Below the pieces are notes generated by a model. It worked only from the letters and a program-made list of their open reading frames with translations. It had not been told where the DNA came from and did not search any database. 15,110 nucleotides of DNA from JAVBOV01 sp031550205 (lineage in GTDB: Bacteria > Pseudomonadota > Alphaproteobacteria > RF32 > CAG-239). This document shows, piece after piece, positions 12,873 through 15,110 of this stretch. The position numbers and the translations under genes are program-made. Position 1 is the first letter of the stretch. Each line of letters starts with the position of its first letter. The stretch covers positions 1-15,110 of the forward strand of contig JAVBOV010000017.1 in the NCBI GenBank assembly GCA_031550205.1, written 5' to 3'.

Positions 12873-13469
12873 TTAGTTGCTTCCCGTAAAATTGCTGTAA
12901 GCCTGATAAGCCTTGGATATGGCTTCTGAAACCGCACGTGAACTGATTGTGGCTGACGTAACCGCATCAATCTCTCCGCCGTCTTTTTTCACCCTAATAT
13001 TGTGCTTGCCCGGTCTTAAGCCGATAAACTGTCCGACAAACTTTTCTTCTTCAACCTTGGTACCAAGTCCCGGGGTTTCTTTGCTCTCCAAAACCTCATA
13101 ACCTGAAATTGTGCCGTCCAGACCAAAGCCCACCATCAAAACAATGCGTCCGCCAAAAGCGTTGTTGCTGTAGGTCTTAACCGCAATAGCCGTAATTTTT
13201 CCGTCTTTGCGCAGCGGATAAAGCTCCAATTGATCTTCACCAATTAAGGTTTTTTCCTCAAACGGATTATTATCAAAATCAGCCGACACAACCTTGGACA
13301 CCGCCGCCAGTTCCTTATTATCCTTGGCTTTTTGAATCGGCCCCATAGTCAGCTTATATACCACGCCCAAAACCAGCGCGGCCGAGCCGGTCACCGCCAG
13401 CATCACCGAGACCATATTCCAAAGCTCGCCGTTATTTTTCTCTGCCTTTTCTTTCTTACCCTTAGCCAT
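12873..13469 (-). CDS. rnfG: Rnf complex subunit G, covalent flavoprotein
   Basis: Carries a covalently bound FMN on the periplasmic side of the Rnf complex. 198 residues: a Lys-rich cytoplasmic N-terminus, one TM helix (about 18-38, VSVMLAVTGSAALVLGVVYKL) and the FMN-binding domain with ESKETPGLGTKV (128-139) and DAVTSATISSRAV (168-180). T174 is the expected flavin-bearing threonine; the position before the Ala, often Gly in this motif, is Ser here. The ATG directly abuts the rnfD stop (TAAATG), indicating coupling. I assign Rnf rather than Nqr because of the neighbouring ferredoxin-type RnfC. Confidence 0.94.
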   Translation of the reverse strand: MAKGKKEKAEKNNGELWNMVSVMLAVTGSAALVLGVVYKLTMGPIQKAKDNKELAAVSKVVSADFDNNPFEEKTLIGEDQLELYPLRKDGKITAIAVKTYSNNAFGGRIVLMVGFGLDGTISGYEVLESKETPGLGTKVEEEKFVGQFIGLRPGKHNIRVKKDGGEIDAVTSATISSRAVSEAISKAYQAYSNFTGSN

Positions 13470-14429
13470 TTATCTCTTCCTCGTTCCAAAAACTCTGGGC
13501 TTGGTATAATTGTCTATAATCGGCACAAAGGCATTCATCACCAAAATCGCAAAAGAAACCCCTTCCGGATACGCCCCAAACAACCGAATAACCACCGTTA
13601 AAATTCCGCAGCCGATTGCAAATATGACTTTACCTTTAATCGACATCGGCGATGTAACATAATCCGTGGCCATAAAAATTGCGCCAAGCATCAACCCGCC
13701 TGACAACACATGCAGCAGCGGGTCATATTTAACATCTCCGCCAATCAGCCAGGCAGCTGCCGTCAGCACAAACACCGTGCCGATATAATAGACCGGAATA
13801 TGCCAGGTAATTATCTGACGATACAGCATATAAGCCAGCCCCAAAAGCAGCGCAAGCGCTGAAACCTCGCCGATACAGCCTCCGACATCTCCCAAAAACA
13901 TGCTGTCATACCCCGGAATATTTTCCAAGGCCTTGCTTTTGATAATTGCCAAAGTTGTGGCTCCGGTCTGTACGTCTGCATTTAAAAAGTCAAAAACGTT
14001 CGGCACCGGCCAGCTGCTCATCTGCGCCGGAAAAGAAATAAACAAAAACACGCGGCCGACCAGCGCCGGATTAAACGGATTTTTCCCCAATCCTCCAAAC
14101 GCCATTTTGCTGATGCCGATGGCCACTGCCGAGCCGACCAGCACCATCCATAAATCAATGTTCGAAGGCAGATTAAACGCCAGCAAAAGCCCCGTAATTA
14201 CGGCCGTCAAATCGCCGGTGGTGGTTTGTTTTTTTAACATATACCGGCAAATTAAATATTCGCACAAAACGGCACCAGCCACTGCCGTTGCACTCACCAG
14301 CAGTGCGTTTATGCCAAAAAACAAAACTCCGGCAATTAAAGACGGAATAAGCGCAATAATCACATCGCGCATGATGCTTGGCGTTGTAACCGATGAGGCG
14401 ATGTGAGGAGCAGTGGAAACCTTTAGCAT
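13470..14429 (-). CDS. rnfD: Rnf complex subunit D, covalent flavoprotein
   Basis: Membrane subunit carrying covalent FMN and probably part of the ion pathway. 319 residues and about nine to ten TM helices. STAPHIASSVTTPSIMRDV at the N-terminus and GGLGKNPFNPALVGRVFLF (112-130) are hallmark motifs. The flavin site TGATTLA has T158 as the expected attachment residue. The C-terminus contains GVSFAILVMNAFVPIIDNYTKPRVFG, typical of RnfD/NqrB. The ATG lies 5 bases after the rnfC stop. Confidence 0.95.
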   Translation of the reverse strand: MLKVSTAPHIASSVTTPSIMRDVIIALIPSLIAGVLFFGINALLVSATAVAGAVLCEYLICRYMLKKQTTTGDLTAVITGLLLAFNLPSNIDLWMVLVGSAVAIGISKMAFGGLGKNPFNPALVGRVFLFISFPAQMSSWPVPNVFDFLNADVQTGATTLAIIKSKALENIPGYDSMFLGDVGGCIGEVSALALLLGLAYMLYRQIITWHIPVYYIGTVFVLTAAAWLIGGDVKYDPLLHVLSGGLMLGAIFMATDYVTSPMSIKGKVIFAIGCGILTVVIRLFGAYPEGVSFAILVMNAFVPIIDNYTKPRVFGTRKR

Positions 14430-14434
14430 ATTAA

Positions 14435-15110
14435 TTACCCTTGTCTTTTAATTTCAAATTTAGCCAGCTTGCAATAATCCAAAAGCGCAATCTTAGCCGG
14501 ACAAATGTAAGAACAGCAGCCGCATTCAATGCAGTCCATTGCATACAGTTCTTTGGTTTTGGCATATTCGTCATCCTTAATTGCCTTGGCAATTAAAAAC
14601 GGCTGCAAACCCATCGGGCAGGAATCAACGCATTTGCCGCAGCGAATGCAGCTTGTCTCATCGGGCTTATATGCCTCTTTCTCATTAAACAGCAAAATCC
14701 CCGAAGTAAGCTTGGTAACCGGCGCATGAATATTCACCGTAGACAAGCCCATCATTGGACCACCCAAAATTGTCTTGCCGATTTTATCAACATTCTCGCA
14801 GCATTTTTTAACCAGATATGAAACCGGCGTGCCGACCCTGACCCTGAAGTTTCCCTTAATCGAGGCATCGGCTCCGCTGAGCGTAAGAATACGCTCAATC
14901 AGCGGCTTGTTTTTTTGCACCATCTCATAAACCGCAAACACCGTGCCCACATTCTGCACAATGCACCCCACATCAATCGGCAGCTTGCCGGAAGGAACCT
15001 CGCGTCCGGTCACAGCCTCAATAAGCTGCTTTTCAGCCCCTTGCGGATACTTGGTGGCAAACACCGTCACATTGACCCCCACATAGCGGCGGCTGACTTT
15101 TTTCAAGACT
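14435..15110 (-). CDS. rnfC: Rnf complex subunit C, C-terminal part (cut by window edge)
   Basis: Peripheral cytoplasmic subunit that exchanges electrons with NAD(H) and holds two [4Fe-4S] clusters. About 224 C-terminal residues are present and the N-terminus lies beyond 15110; the TTG at 15106 is an internal Leu codon. Visible features are KYPQGAEKQLI, VGCIVQNVGTVFAVYEMV, the GGPMMG turn, and two ferredoxin motifs: CIRCGKCVDSCPMG (about 14608-14650) and CIECGCCSYICPA (about 14495-14533), each with four cysteines. All eight ligands are intact. It is the first rnf gene visible and is followed by rnfD in the same operon. Confidence 0.95.
   Translation of the reverse strand, partial: VLKKVSRRYVGVNVTVFATKYPQGAEKQLIEAVTGREVPSGKLPIDVGCIVQNVGTVFAVYEMVQKNKPLIERILTLSGADASIKGNFRVRVGTPVSYLVKKCCENVDKIGKTILGGPMMGLSTVNIHAPVTKLTSGILLFNEKEAYKPDETSCIRCGKCVDSCPMGLQPFLIAKAIKDDEYAKTKELYAMDCIECGCCSYICPAKIALLDYCKLAKFEIKRQG

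Noticed and set aside
12872..12970. Upstream start for rnfE at 12970
   Set aside because: The extra residues are out-of-frame translation of the rnfG 3' end; the ATG at 12871 gives the family N-terminus.
13900..14406. 168-codon plus-strand frame
   Set aside because: Antisense to rnfD, which shows all hallmark motifs.
1..15110. CRISPR arrays, tRNA or rRNA genes, insertion sequences
   Set aside because: No regularly spaced repeats, no cloverleaf-like segment, and no transposase or terminal inverted repeats with target duplications were seen.

Overview
The window reads as chromosomal DNA of a low-GC, probably anaerobic, Gram-negative bacterium. The ribosomal protein S4 resembles the alphaproteobacterial form, most clearly in its C-terminal third. 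The Yej-type ABC transporter and the family 5 uracil-DNA glycosylase are also of proteobacterial type. The Rnf complex and the low GC suggest an uncultured, host-associated alphaproteobacterium. That placement is inference from remembered family features, not from a search.

Left part (1-3100): the tail of an unidentified gene runs into a family 8 glycosyltransferase. This converges on a TPR-repeat gene on the minus strand. The TPR gene begins inside a tandem AT-rich repeat and ends inside a palindromic repeat. A good promoter and a long, strongly structured leader (an imperfect palindrome of about 140 bp) then precede rpsD, which ends at a clear terminator.

Middle (3115-8363): three tightly coupled plus-strand genes. 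The first encodes an 884-residue inner-membrane protein with five N-terminal TM helices, a periplasmic alkaline-phosphatase-fold domain that looks catalytically dead (YejM/PbgA-like layout) and a Pro/Glu-rich tail of about 240 residues. It is followed by yejE and yejF. yejA and yejB are not present beside them.

Accessory stretch (8364-11636): separately transcribed small units. These are a degenerate HD-domain protein, a small minus-strand membrane protein, a family 5 uracil-DNA glycosylase, a 239-residue protein I do not recognise and a 46-residue charged protein. The HD-like gene and the 239-residue gene share a nearly identical promoter/dyad motif, and they and the 46-residue gene lack a clear Shine-Dalgarno sequence. 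Perfect hairpin terminators separate several units.

Right part (11706 to the end, minus strand): rnfC (truncated by the window edge), rnfD, rnfG, rnfE and rnfA form a compact operon with overlapping or abutting genes. It would build the membrane-bound ferredoxin:NAD+ oxidoreductase. No rnfB follows rnfA, so rnfB would have to lie upstream of rnfC, beyond the window edge, or elsewhere.

The best candidates for something undescribed are the YejM-like pseudoenzyme joined to an incomplete Yej transporter, the structured element in the rpsD leader, the repeats that form both ends of the TPR gene, and the pair of accessory genes sharing a dyad promoter.
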